A model generated the notes under the pieces. That model was given only the letters and a program-made list of their open reading frames with translations, did not search any database and had not been told where the DNA came from. The position numbers were made by a program, and so were the translations under genes. Positions 45,890-55,382 of a stretch of 57,166 nt of DNA are shown piece by piece. The stretch is from NCBI GenBank assembly GCA_028281605.1, contig JANQJO010000071.1:1-57166 (forward strand). The letters run 5' to 3'. Source of the DNA: Pseudomonadales bacterium. Lineage in GTDB: Bacteria; Pseudomonadota; Gammaproteobacteria; Pseudomonadales; JANQJO01. Numbering within the stretch: position 1 is the stretch's first letter; each line of letters opens with the position of its first letter.

Positions 45890-46001
45890 AATTACACTCC
45901 TCCTATCCTTTATTCCTGGTTATTCAAGGGTTCGATGATTATAATACAGGCTTTTAAGCAAAAAGTGCTAACTTGGCGATGCGTCAGTTAAGGGTATGAT
46001 A

Positions 46002-47525
46002 ATGAAACCTGCTGTAACTCATACAGATTTGTTGGTGGTCGGTGGTGGGATCAATGGTGCAGGCATTGCTTTGGATGCCGTTGGGCGTGGACTGTCTGTA
46101 CGTTTGGTTGAAAAAAATGACTTTGCCAGTGCGACTTCTTCTGCCAGCAGTAAGCTCATACACGGTGGGCTGCGTTATTTAGAGCATTATGAATTTCGGC
46201 TTGTGCGTGAAGCTTTGGCTGAGCGTGAAGTCTTATTAAAAAAAGCGCCACACTTGGTAAAGCCTTTACGTTTTATTTTGCCGCATCGCCCGCATTTGCG
46301 ACCGGCTTGGATGGTGCGTAGTGGTTTGTTTCTTTATGATCATTTAGGTGGGCGCAGCAGCTTTAGAAAATCAAACGGTGTTAAGTTTAAGGGTGACTCT
46401 CCGTTGCAAAAACATCTAAAAAAGGGCTTTGAATATTCGGACTGTTGGGTTGATGATGCGAGATTAGTGATTTTAAATTTAATTGATTTAGCACAAAAGG
46501 GCGGGCATATTCATAATTATACAGAATGTCAGTCGGTCCACCTGGATCAAGGTTTATGGCGTGCGCAATTGTTAAATAAGCACAGTGGCAAAGTTTCTAG
46601 TGTTACAGCTACGGCATTGGTTAATGCCACAGGTCCTTGGGTGCAAAGTTTTATTGAGGATCGAATGCAAGCACGCTCTGCCCATAAAATTCGTCTGATT
46701 AAAGGCAGTCACTTGATTGTGCCTCGTGTTTACAAGGGAGATGAGTGTTATATTTTACAAAACGAAGATAAACGTATTGTGTTTGTTATTCCTTATTTAA
46801 ATGATTATATGATCATTGGCACAACTGATAAGGAGCATGAAGGCAAGCCAGATAACATTGCTATTGATGATCAGGAGATCCATTATTTACTTGAAGTTTA
46901 TAATCAGCATTTTAAGTATCAATTAACACAATCTGATATTGTGGCATACTATTCTGGAGTGCGTCCGTTATGCGACGATGAATCGGACGATCCATCGGCT
47001 ATTACCAGAGATTACACTTTAACGTTAGAAAAAGTGGAGAATCAAGCGTATTTGCTGAATGTGTTTGGAGGCAAGCTGACGACCTATCGTAAACTTGCAG
47101 AGGCAGCGATAAAAGAATTGAGAGCCTGTTTTCCAGATTTAAAGCCAGCTTGGACTCACAAAGCGCCTTTACCAGGTGCCAACGCTTTGTTAGATGATGC
47201 ATCGTTTGCTAAGAAATATCCTTTTGTTCCGAAACAGACCAGAATGCGCTGGTTAGAGGCTTATGGAGGGTTAGCTAAGAAAATTATAGGTGATGCGAAT
47301 ACATGGTCAGATTTAGGAGAAGACTTAGGCCATGGTTTAACTCAACGAGAAGTTGATTATTTGTTAGAAAATGAATGGGCGTGTTGTTCTGAGGATATTC
47401 TCTATAGGCGCACAAAATTGTATTTGAAGCAAAGCCAATCTTTAGAAAAAAAACTAAAACACTATATGAGTGAGCGTTTTTCTAGTCAAGACAATGTTAT
47501 TCCGAGTGTTGTTGAAACGCGTTAA
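46002..47525 (+). CDS. glpD: Aerobic glycerol-3-phosphate dehydrogenase
   Basis: Membrane-associated flavoenzyme oxidising glycerol 3-phosphate to DHAP with electrons passed to ubiquinone. FAD motif VVGGGINGAGIALDAVGRG is near residue 12; SSKLIHGGLRYLEHYEF and the substrate loop block VRPLCDDESDDPSAITRDY are family hallmarks. 507 residues. The ATG at 46002 is preferred over 45996 because AAGGG is then at normal spacing. Together with glpK it completes glycerol use to triose phosphate. Confidence 0.96.
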   Translation: MKPAVTHTDLLVVGGGINGAGIALDAVGRGLSVRLVEKNDFASATSSASSKLIHGGLRYLEHYEFRLVREALAEREVLLKKAPHLVKPLRFILPHRPHLRPAWMVRSGLFLYDHLGGRSSFRKSNGVKFKGDSPLQKHLKKGFEYSDCWVDDARLVILNLIDLAQKGGHIHNYTECQSVHLDQGLWRAQLLNKHSGKVSSVTATALVNATGPWVQSFIEDRMQARSAHKIRLIKGSHLIVPRVYKGDECYILQNEDKRIVFVIPYLNDYMIIGTTDKEHEGKPDNIAIDDQEIHYLLEVYNQHFKYQLTQSDIVAYYSGVRPLCDDESDDPSAITRDYTLTLEKVENQAYLLNVFGGKLTTYRKLAEAAIKELRACFPDLKPAWTHKAPLPGANALLDDASFAKKYPFVPKQTRMRWLEAYGGLAKKIIGDANTWSDLGEDLGHGLTQREVDYLLENEWACCSEDILYRRTKLYLKQSQSLEKKLKHYMSERFSSQDNVIPSVVETR

Positions 47526-47577
47526 GCGAGAGCTTACAGCAAATTGACTTAATTTTTGTTATTTGATAGGTTTTTTA

Positions 47578-49461
47578 ATGAATAATCAACTTCCAAATCT
47601 TGTTTCTATCTGGCTTCGCCGTTACCCTGCTTGCAGCACATCTTCATATATTGTTTCATCACCAGAAGTGCTCAGTCCCTCTGATCAAAGTTATCTTGCA
47701 GATATTAGGAAGGCTATGAAAGTTTGTTCTATGGGTAGGCATGGGGGCTACAACAGAATTTTGCTGACTGATATGAAATTTCCTACAACGAGCATGAATT
47801 TTTTTAATGATATACTTTTGTGTTCTGGAGGCCTTGGTTGTTCTCGAAATAAAGCGGATACAAAAGCAGTAAGAGAAACAAAAGATAAGAACTCTACTCA
47901 GGTGGCGCAAGTAGAGCAAAAAAATATGAATAAGATAAAGTCGTCATTTATTATTATGACCATTGAACAGGTTCAGCAAAAGGCAGATTCTTTGTTTTCA
48001 GCAAGGTTGCTTTCAAAGCAACAATATCATGTTATATCACGCGTGCTAAGCCATGCTATGGATTATTCAGTTGGTGTTGAAGTTAGATCTGATGCGCTTC
48101 GTATTGCATTTTTAACTTTATTTAATGAGACGGTATATATTGATATAGATGTTTATAACGCGCTTGCTATTAACAAGTGGCGTGTTCATGGGAAATATAC
48201 TGATTTATTTAGTGGTGGTAAACTAACTCGAAGTATCAAACTTCAGATGCATCGAGAATATTTTCCTGAGAACATTTATCTGAAGTTTTTGCACTTTAAA
48301 CCACGTTTTGATTTGAATATTTTGCTTTCTAGCAAGGGTGTGCAAGAAAATGGTTTTTTGATAGGTGCTAGAGGAATTCCTGAAAATGGCCTAGAAATTT
48401 TAAAAGAAGTGGATTGCATTTTTTCTGATGTTTTTTGTGAGGCAGTTGTTTTTTCAGAGATGCTACGCTGCCTCAGTCAGGTTATGAATAGGGTCGACGA
48501 GTTTGCAAGTTCTATGCATAACATAATGCCAAGTTTCAGTAAGTATTTTTTCGGTTATTGGGATTCTCGTTGTTCGGTGCTGACTGATGAGTTAGGAAAA
48601 GGTTTCGAGTTTTTGTTAGATGAATGGTCTGATTATAGAGATAAGATTGAAGCATTAGCCAGATTGTCAAATTCGAAAACATACCTTTTTGAGCTTAACT
48701 GTATAAATAACAACCATTTTGCTAAGGATGTCTATTTTTTTTGTGAGCTGCTGGAATTTTTGAAGAAAGCTGATGTTTTCTCTGAAAGTTCTCGGTATGA
48801 GAAATTTTTCGTACATCAAGGTTTAAATCTACAAGAAAAAAGCCTTGCGAGAAAAATAGTTGATTTATTTACCAAACCAAGTAGTAAAGCTGGAAAACTA
48901 TTAAATAATTTAAAAGACTTTAATCCTATTTTTTCTCTAAATTCTAGAATAGATTTCTTTGAGCTCCATAAAGTCAGTACTCGAATGACTTCACTTAAAA
49001 ATAAAGTGCTGACGCAAGAAATCCTGATTCAATTAGATAAAGTGAAAGACAGTCCGGTGGTTGATGCAGGTGTTGAGGTTCTTTCAAACTTGATGACTCT
49101 AAAAGAAAGAATACTGTTAGTTATATTGTGTCGTGCGCAGAATGTGTATCATTGCACGCTGAATTTGCTGGTGTATGCTAGTACGTATCATCATGCTTGG
49201 AAAAACGGGGCAGTGCACGAAGATGTTATGAGATATTATTTTAACGTGCCAATGTCGATGATGCACTTATGGAGTGGTAATAAATTTGAGGGTTGTTTCT
49301 TTGAAGGGCAAATACCACAAATATTACGCTCAGGTAATTTTCTCTATGGTGATGGCGGAAAGGACAGCAAAGAGGAAGTTGATGCTGTGCTTAAGAAAAC
49401 TTTAGTAGCAATGTTGAAAAAGACCAAAGATTTACTACCAAAATCTCCACAGGACTTATAG
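47578..49461 (+). CDS. Large hypothetical protein, unrecognised
   Basis: 627 residues with no family I can name. The ATG has GATAGG upstream. No signal peptide or membrane helix is obvious; the chain is helical, with a low-complexity charged linker near 95-115 (AVRETKDKNSTQVAQVEQKN). Codon use is A+T-rich, and Cys, Phe and Met are frequent. It lies between glpD and a decayed region and is closed by a long hairpin at 49517. Length, solitude and composition recall effector genes of intracellular bacteria, but no motif proves this. Confidence 0.6.
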   Translation: MNNQLPNLVSIWLRRYPACSTSSYIVSSPEVLSPSDQSYLADIRKAMKVCSMGRHGGYNRILLTDMKFPTTSMNFFNDILLCSGGLGCSRNKADTKAVRETKDKNSTQVAQVEQKNMNKIKSSFIIMTIEQVQQKADSLFSARLLSKQQYHVISRVLSHAMDYSVGVEVRSDALRIAFLTLFNETVYIDIDVYNALAINKWRVHGKYTDLFSGGKLTRSIKLQMHREYFPENIYLKFLHFKPRFDLNILLSSKGVQENGFLIGARGIPENGLEILKEVDCIFSDVFCEAVVFSEMLRCLSQVMNRVDEFASSMHNIMPSFSKYFFGYWDSRCSVLTDELGKGFEFLLDEWSDYRDKIEALARLSNSKTYLFELNCINNNHFAKDVYFFCELLEFLKKADVFSESSRYEKFFVHQGLNLQEKSLARKIVDLFTKPSSKAGKLLNNLKDFNPIFSLNSRIDFFELHKVSTRMTSLKNKVLTQEILIQLDKVKDSPVVDAGVEVLSNLMTLKERILLVILCRAQNVYHCTLNLLVYASTYHHAWKNGAVHEDVMRYYFNVPMSMMHLWSGNKFEGCFFEGQIPQILRSGNFLYGDGGKDSKEEVDAVLKKTLVAMLKKTKDLLPKSPQDL

Positions 49462-49516
49462 TTACAAAAACTATAGAGTGGTGTCTTTGTTAATCTAGAA
49501 GACAGAGAAAAACCTT

Positions 49517-49617
49517 AGGAGGTGTCCCAGAATAAAGTTTACAATGTGAGCGGATGCATGTCTAAGCGCAGCGAGTTCAGGGGCGAAGCTTGTAAACTTT
49601 ATTCTGGGACACCTCCT
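49517..49617. repeat. Long hairpin with 28-bp perfect arms and conserved core, family B
   Basis: Arms 49517-49544 and 49590-49617 (AGGAGGTGTCCCAGAATAAA...) are perfectly complementary. The 45-base loop contains GAGCGGATG, TGTCTAAGCG and AGCGAGTTCAG, nearly identical to the loop of the hairpin at 14517 although the arms are different. It could terminate the upstream gene or be a mobile palindrome. Confidence 0.88.
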
Positions 49618-49696
49618 TATCTTGCTAACCGATATGGTACTTTCTACTATTGGTCAATGTAGCACTGCTTTCCAGGGGATTTCCCTAGTAGGATAG

Positions 49697-49867
49697 AAAA
49701 CTAAAAAAATAGGTTTTTTCTTTGCCAGTTGGTTTGGTTTGCAGGGAACTGTCGATTTATTGTTACATACAATGATGCACTATAATAAACCTTTAACTGT
49801 TCAAGCTGAGCATGAATTACCTGAAAACTTAAAAATTCCTTTTAGACCATTAAGTGGTTCAGTCTGA
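49697..49867 (+). pseudogene. C-terminal protein fragment, unrecognised
   Basis: A 56-codon frame without a start reads FFFASWFGLQGTVDLLLHTM and ends PFRPLSGSV-stop. The composition is protein-like, but the source family is not recognised. It lies just beyond the hairpin at 49517, in a gene-poor stretch. Confidence 0.3.
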
Positions 49868-49878
49868 TTGTAATGTAA

Positions 49879-50413
49879 TTATTTAGGGTGTAATTCGGTG
49901 GTTTTTTCTAGCAGTTTTTCTACCTGTTGAGTTCTATCCACGCAGCTTTGATAGGCTTTCGTATCTTGTTCTACCTTGTGGTTGGGTGATGCTAGCTGTG
50001 CTGGCATCAATATGCTATGGTTGTTGCGTGTTGTTGCAATATCCTTAGCGTTTCTTTTGCATACTGTATTTGAGATACTACCAGCGTGTTAAGGCCGTTA
50101 TCGTTTTATCATGTTCATGACCAATACCTACCAGTATAGGTATGGGGCAACAGCAAATGCCTTGTGCTATTTTGGATTCGTTCAGTTGACATAGCCTTGT
50201 TTTGTTGTCCCCACCTCTAATGATAATGACCGCATTATACTGGTCATGAGATATGGATTCATTTTGATAGCGTGCAATTACCTCAAACAATGTGTCAATC
50301 AAACTATCTGCCACTTCTGTACCTTGGAATAGGGTAGTAACATAATTGAAGTGACACAGTTGATATTGGAGAAATAAGTCGGTTTGTGAGAGAAACAGCC
50401 ATGAGCGATCCAA
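49879..50413 (-). pseudogene. Decayed exodeoxyribonuclease VII large subunit-like fragment
   Basis: On the minus strand 50413-50078 encodes LFQGTEVADSLIDTLF, NAVIIIRGGDN and PIPILVGIGHEHDKTI, matching the XseA core (V-Q-G, I-I-R-G-G-G, P-V-I-x-G-x-G-H-E-x-D). The N-terminal half is missing: the frame enters from hairpin repeat 50394-50455. Past 50078 the coiled-coil-like remainder is split by frameshifts, down to about 49879. It is too short and broken to work as nuclease. Confidence 0.55.
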
Positions 50414-50455
50414 TTTTCATCACCCTTGGTGATGAAAATTGGATTTACACGGTAA
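50394..50455 (+). repeat. 62-bp hairpin repeat, family A, copy 5
   Basis: AACAGCCATGAGCGAT, then CCAATTTTCATCACC paired perfectly with GGTGATGAAAATTGG, ending TTTACACGGTAA. It is the best-paired copy and interrupts the xseA-like remnant. Confidence 0.9.
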
Positions 50456-51256
50456 AATCACCAAGACTGACTGCGCTTTGGAGAACAATAACAGCGATAC
50501 AGTAAAACTCTGTAGGGGAGCATAATTGCTTAGTTTTCGCTTAATCCTACTAGAGAGCGTATTTTTTGTAATTTAATCTATATATCGCTAAGTGTGAATT
50601 TAGGGTCAATGTTACATATGGTCAGTGAAAAGTTATATTCAGCATGAAACTCTACTGTACAAAGGAATAAAATTCTCACACCTAGTGCGAGAGTAATCTC
50701 TGAGTTTTGCTCAAATTGAGTGACGACCGAATTGTGACTGGCCCAAATGAGTGCTTGAGCTTTGGTTTTTGCTTAGAATGTTGGTAATCATACGGCTCTA
50801 ACCTCCAGTGGGTACGTTTATCGACCTTTAGGATTTCAGCGTGTACACCCCATAATGCCTACAATAATTTTCCCTCAAGGCGCTTTTGATTTGGCTTAGT
50901 ATTCAATAAGAGCAGGCAATTTTTTTGCTGTGATGTGTCGCTACTCGTTTTTTGATGAAATTGGGACATGAGTTATTCCCACTTATGAAGCATAAGTTGA
51001 AGAGTGGTTTATATGATTGAGCTTAAAACTGTAATCAACTCTTACCTTATCTGATTCTAAAAGTATTCATTTTTTTAATGATTTTTAGCCCTGATAATAG
51101 TTTTTTTTCAATAATTGATAAAAATTGCTTGATCCTTATGAGCAGTCTGACTAAGCTTGGCGTATTAGATGTATTATTTTTTGTATGAATATGTCTATTG
51201 AGATTGTTATTTAAAGATTGATACTTGATTCACGATTAGTAAGGAAGGAAGCAGCC
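50456..51256. other. Gene-free stretch upstream of the AlgP-like gene
   Basis: About 800 bp in which no gene, tRNA or clear terminator could be supported. It becomes very A+T-rich after 51050 and should hold the promoter of the AlgP-like gene near its right end. Confidence 0.45.
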
Positions 51257-51583
51257 ATGCCATTAAAGAAAAAGCCAACTGCAAAGAAAGCAGCTAAGCA
51301 GCCAGCAAAAAAATCAACAGCTTCAGGAAAGAAAGCAGACTCATCTGTGGCACAAAAGAAGGTACAGCAAATTGAAAAGGAGATTGGTGCAACTCAGAAG
51401 TCCATAGAGCAGCTAAAATCTAAGTTAGTAAAGCAAAAAGCCAGCCTTAAAAAAGCTAAAGAAAGCGCAAAAAAAGTTGTGGCTAGAGCCAAAAAGGCTA
51501 AAGTTGCAAAGAAAAAGCCTGTTGCGTTGAAGAAGAAAGCGACGACCAGGAGAAAGACCTCTACACGTAAGATAGCCAAATAA
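51257..51583 (+). CDS. Histone H1-like / AlgP-like lysine-rich protein
   Basis: 108 residues, roughly one third Lys, with Ala-Lys repeats at both ends (KKKPTAKKAAKQPAKK; KKPVALKKKATTRRKTSTRK) around a short coiled coil (QQIEKEIGATQKSIEQLKSK). This resembles AlgP/AlgR3 of Pseudomonas and other H1-like DNA-binding proteins that compact DNA or tune promoters. AAGGAAGG precedes the ATG. A rho-independent terminator follows. Low-complexity sequence makes exact orthology unsafe. Confidence 0.75.
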   Translation: MPLKKKPTAKKAAKQPAKKSTASGKKADSSVAQKKVQQIEKEIGATQKSIEQLKSKLVKQKASLKKAKESAKKVVARAKKAKVAKKKPVALKKKATTRRKTSTRKIAK

Positions 51584-51617
51584 TACATAAGAGTGTGAAT
51601 TTGTTTATTCCTACAGC

Positions 51618-51646
51618 CTGGGCTAGTCTCATCTAGCCCAGCTTTT
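51618..51646 (+). terminator. Rho-independent terminator
   Basis: CTGGGCTAG - TCTCAT - CTAGCCCAG followed by CTTTT, 34 bp after the AlgP-like gene. Confidence 0.75.
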
Positions 51647-51792
51647 CCCATAATATCTGCGTCTTTTTATTCTTATAAAGCTTGTTTACTTGGCCATTAT
51701 GTATGGTGTATGATCACGATTTTATTGTGTGCGTAGGGAGATGATCCCTTGTGGTATTGTGGTTATTAAAGAGAGGGAGTGAAGGTAAGCTA

Positions 51793-52155
51793 ATGCGAAA
51801 TAAAAAGATCATGCTCATTTTCTTGCTGTTTTTTTTGACCTTGTTGGCTTGGAGGCACATAGCTTTTGCGCAGAGAGGGTACGACAAACAGAGCAAAAAC
51901 CTTGAAGAAAAAATGTTTATGAGCTACGTTTGTTATCATCCTGGATACAATATCGAACGTAAAGTTCGGTTGGTTTATGAGAATGTTGATTCTTTTTTGC
52001 CCTGTCAAGCCTATTATTTAAAGCCAGATGAAGGATTGCCTCCTCAGAGAATTGCTTATTACGTACATGAAGATGGTATGTGTGAGCAGCATGTTTCACA
52101 ATTGCTGAATCTTTTGCGGGATAATGATTGGGATTGTATGAGTTCAAAACTGTAA
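51793..52155 (+). CDS. Small secreted protein, conserved type but unknown role
   Basis: 120 residues. A hydrophobic signal peptide (MRNKKIMLIFLLFFLTLLAW to about AFA) is followed by a soluble domain with four cysteines in the pattern YVCYHPG, LPCQAYY, GMCEQH and WDCMS, suggesting two disulfides in the periplasm. I recall similar small proteins (basic start, then 'PC-x-V-x-Y' and a final 'W-x-C') in Pseudomonas. ATG at 51793 fits the signal peptide and has GGTAAG upstream. It is convergent with the DHOR gene, seven bases apart. Confidence 0.65.
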   Translation: MRNKKIMLIFLLFFLTLLAWRHIAFAQRGYDKQSKNLEEKMFMSYVCYHPGYNIERKVRLVYENVDSFLPCQAYYLKPDEGLPPQRIAYYVHEDGMCEQHVSQLLNLLRDNDWDCMSSKL

Positions 52156-52162
52156 GGTTTTG

Positions 52163-53674
52163 CTACAGCGATTCTAAAAACGCAATGAGTGCATCGCGTT
52201 TTTCTTTATTAAATGTAAGAACTTCCTGCTTGCTGGCCTGTGCCTCACCGCCGTGCCACAGCACAGCTTCTAGTAATGTACGAGCACGGCCATCGTGTAA
52301 AAAAGTTGCTTCTTGATGGACTACTTTACTGAGACCAATTCCCCATAAAGGAGGAGTACGCCATTCGTGAGTAGTCGCACTAAATTCGTTATGGTGAAAT
52401 GGCGGTGCTACTTTGCTATTTAACTGGCGATCTGCTAATTCTGGTCCCATATCATGCAGCAATAAATCAGTGTAGGGATAAATGGTTTGCTCAGATTGCT
52501 CAATGTGATTACTTGCTTGTTTTGCCGTGGTGTGTCGTTCAACATGGCAGGCGTTACAACCACTTTGATAAAATAATTGGTAACCTTGTCGTACTTGCAG
52601 GCTGTTTATGTTACGCCTGGCTGGTACAGCTAAGTTGCGTGCGTATAAAGATAGTGAGTTGAGTATATTGTCTTGGATTTCTATTTTGGTAATGGGATCG
52701 CTGCCATCGGGTGCTAGTCGACAAGCATGTTGAATGGCGGTGCAATCGCTTGAAGGAAATAGATTCGTGGTTAACCCCATATCACCGCTAAAAGCGGCTG
52801 CAGTTTGTTGTTTAACAGTTGGTTGTCCAGCTTTCCAGCCAAAGCGTCCGATGCTAGGGGCTTGTTGCTTGATATCCCAGGTTATGTTGGGTCTACCAGA
52901 AATACCATCATTATCTTGGTCGTCAGCATCGGCCAGGCGCTCAAGGTGAGCCGTAGGTATTGCTTCGAGTAAGCCCAACCCAATCATGGGAGGGGCAATA
53001 CGAAGAGATAATATTAGTTTGGGGTTGGGGCGCCCATAGTTCCAGTGGGTCACGGTCACAATGGGTTCACGTAAGCTTACAGTGAAGCCGTCATGAAAAC
53101 TGACTGTTTTATGGCGATAGCTTATATAGAAGGAGGCTTCCGCTTTTACACCGGGTGTACCACGATTTTGTAATTGTTTTCCATATATGGAGTCGTTTAG
53201 AACGGTTTTGATGGATGGGTGGTTATGTCGCTGAAAGTGGAAAGACTTTTGTTGTCGTTCTGTGTGGTTTTTAGGAGCTACAACGCTCAAGCGAATAAGT
53301 AAACTGTCGACATCGTCTTTTTCGTCACGCGGCGCATGGCCACGACCGTCGTTGAAATGACAACTTTGGCAGGCATTAACATTGAATAGAGGGCCTAGGC
53401 CATCGCGTAAGTGAGTGCTTGAAGGAGCGATTACCCACGGGGTTTCAAAAAAGTTATTACCGATTAAAAACACACTTTTGCGTTGTGCTGACATGTTGGC
53501 CGCATTGTAAGAAAAAGCATTGGAATGTATTGCAAAGACGGTGGTACTGCCGCCTGAAAGTCTTTTGTCTTCGGCCATGCTGCTAGAGGGTATTTGCCAG
53601 GAAAAACAGATTATAGCGATAACTGCTATGGTCGTTGTGATAAGGCCTTTTTTGTGGTTTCTATTTTTTTTCAT
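52163..53674 (-). CDS. Di-heme oxidoreductase / putative peroxidase (DHOR, DUF1111)
   Basis: 503 residues with an N-terminal membrane/signal helix (TTTIAVIAIICFSWQ). Two c-type heme sites are visible: CQSCH near residue 97 and CNACH near 375. The family is periplasmic and regularly linked to imelysin-type proteins in iron-regulated loci. GPLFNVNACQSCHFNDGRG is a family hallmark. It lies 28 bp behind the imelysin gene on the same strand, so one operon under the Fur box at 55162. The exact substrate is unknown. Confidence 0.88.
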   Translation of the reverse strand: MKKNRNHKKGLITTTIAVIAIICFSWQIPSSSMAEDKRLSGGSTTVFAIHSNAFSYNAANMSAQRKSVFLIGNNFFETPWVIAPSSTHLRDGLGPLFNVNACQSCHFNDGRGHAPRDEKDDVDSLLIRLSVVAPKNHTERQQKSFHFQRHNHPSIKTVLNDSIYGKQLQNRGTPGVKAEASFYISYRHKTVSFHDGFTVSLREPIVTVTHWNYGRPNPKLILSLRIAPPMIGLGLLEAIPTAHLERLADADDQDNDGISGRPNITWDIKQQAPSIGRFGWKAGQPTVKQQTAAAFSGDMGLTTNLFPSSDCTAIQHACRLAPDGSDPITKIEIQDNILNSLSLYARNLAVPARRNINSLQVRQGYQLFYQSGCNACHVERHTTAKQASNHIEQSEQTIYPYTDLLLHDMGPELADRQLNSKVAPPFHHNEFSATTHEWRTPPLWGIGLSKVVHQEATFLHDGRARTLLEAVLWHGGEAQASKQEVLTFNKEKRDALIAFLESL

Positions 53675-53702
53675 GATCTTATGAGTTAGAGGTGAAGTTT
53701 GC

Positions 53703-55043
53703 TTAGCCTGGGCAGGTGTTTTTTTTGGGTTGGCTACGTGTTAGGTAGAATATGGGGGCGACTTCTTGGGTTAGAGGTATATTTAAAGCAGATAAGGCTT
53801 TAGCTGCATTAAGTATCAATAACTGGTCTTGCTTGGAGCCTTCTATGATTTGATCAAAACGTTTTCCAACTTGTGCTTGTGCAGAAATCTTTTTCATGGC
53901 GTCCATAATTTGATTTAAATGTGTGAGTATGCGTTGATTTAAGTCTGGATTGATGGTGCCTACCAAATCCGATAAGCTGGCACCTGCGATGTTCTCGCCG
54001 TTGAGTTTAACATAAGTGCCGGTATAGGCGTTGACAATGCCGCGAGCGTTATTTTCCAAGGCAAGGTGCGTTAGATCACTGAAGCAATCTAATTCATCTT
54101 CGGTGCTGCCAAATAGGATGGGTATTTTTAAGCGTTCACTGGCCAACTCAGCCGCAGCCATATCGCTGATAGCATCAAGAATACGAATGAGGCCACTGCC
54201 TCTGTGTAAGAAGTCATAGGACAATGTGCAAGGTTTTTTTTGCGCGGTTGGAGACCATTCAGTGACCATGATTTTGAAGTCTTTTATCAATAGGCTGACG
54301 ATAGCTTTCAGATATTGGGCTCGACGTTTGCATACACGATAGCCATTGTGTGTTTGTTTGCCACTGGTACATTTTCCCATTTTGGAGTGGGTATAATAGT
54401 CGCTGATTGGACGTTTGCCTGCACCTGGTTTTGATCCGCGCGTATCTTGTCCCCAAATTAAAAATTCAATGGCATGGATACCGGTAGTTACATTAGCTTT
54501 AGAACCACCGATTTCGTTTAATTGGGTTAAAACTTCTGGAGTCAGTTGGCTAATATTGACTTGATCTCCACCGATTGCAAAGAGATTTGTTTTGCTGTTG
54601 ATAATATTGATACCCTTTTTATATTGCCCTTGGTAACCGGCTTCGACATAGTCAACCAATGCTTCATCTAGAGGCCAGGCATTGACTTGACCTTCCCAGT
54701 CATCTACACTGCTGGGGCCTCCATCTTTGTCTAGTCCTAAGCTGATGTGCCCATTCTCATTATCAAAACGTAGTATTTCACTTTGTGGATAAGTAATACG
54801 CAAAGTGGTGTAGCTGGCTTTGATACGTTCGAGTTTAGTTGGAGTAGGGGTCTGTAAGAAATCATTAACACTGGCTTGCAGTGATTTAGAGGCAAGTAAA
54901 GAGTCAGTGTACATGGTATAAGCTAAGTGCGCGAAATGTTGTAGAACTTCTTTTTTAGTGACTTCAGCCAAGACGGTTGATGTAAAACCCATCAGTGTGA
55001 CTGTAGTCAGTTTGAGCATCAGTAAGGTGTTGTGAAGTTTCAT
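53703..55043 (-). CDS. Imelysin-family iron-regulated periplasmic protein
   Basis: 446 residues with a signal peptide (LKLTTVTLMGFTSTVLAE). The GxHxxE metal motif is GIHAIEFLIWGQD near residue 193; DDWEGQVNAWPLDEALVDYV and ENNARGIVNAYTGTY are imelysin-domain blocks. The family (IrpA, ICMP, relatives of EfeO) binds or handles iron in the periplasm. ATG 55043 is chosen for the signal peptide. A Fur box 120 bp upstream and the DHOR gene downstream fit iron-starvation expression. Confidence 0.9.
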   Translation of the reverse strand: MKLHNTLLMLKLTTVTLMGFTSTVLAEVTKKEVLQHFAHLAYTMYTDSLLASKSLQASVNDFLQTPTPTKLERIKASYTTLRITYPQSEILRFDNENGHISLGLDKDGGPSSVDDWEGQVNAWPLDEALVDYVEAGYQGQYKKGINIINSKTNLFAIGGDQVNISQLTPEVLTQLNEIGGSKANVTTGIHAIEFLIWGQDTRGSKPGAGKRPISDYYTHSKMGKCTSGKQTHNGYRVCKRRAQYLKAIVSLLIKDFKIMVTEWSPTAQKKPCTLSYDFLHRGSGLIRILDAISDMAAAELASERLKIPILFGSTEDELDCFSDLTHLALENNARGIVNAYTGTYVKLNGENIAGASLSDLVGTINPDLNQRILTHLNQIMDAMKKISAQAQVGKRFDQIIEGSKQDQLLILNAAKALSALNIPLTQEVAPIFYLTRSQPKKNTCPG

Positions 55044-55161
55044 GTGTGCTCTTTCTCCATCGCTCAATTGTGCTTACTTGTTTAATTTGGTTAGGATATG
55101 AGTATATTTTCTTGTATACATTTATTCTCAGCAAGTAGAACATTGTTATATAGATTTAGAT

Positions 55162-55180
55162 AGTAATGATTATCATTATT
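55162..55180. promoter_or_regulatory. Fur box
   Basis: AGTAATGATTATCATTATT matches the 19-bp Fur consensus (GATAATGATAATCATTATC) at about 15 positions. It lies between the divergent imelysin gene and the symporter, so either or both may be repressed by iron-loaded Fur. Confidence 0.8.
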
Positions 55181-55382
55181 TAACACTGCATATCATTTTT
55201 ATGCTACTTATTACCTAAAAGCTTTAGGTAATAGTTCACAGTTTTGGCAGCTTATAATTAAATCTAAACCTGTGGCTTAAATTATCATCCACAAGTTCTG
55301 TGGAGGTAAAAAGTAGTCCAATAGCGTACTATGATTTTTTTAATATCTTTTTTTCATTCATAGGCTCATTAGGAAAATATTG

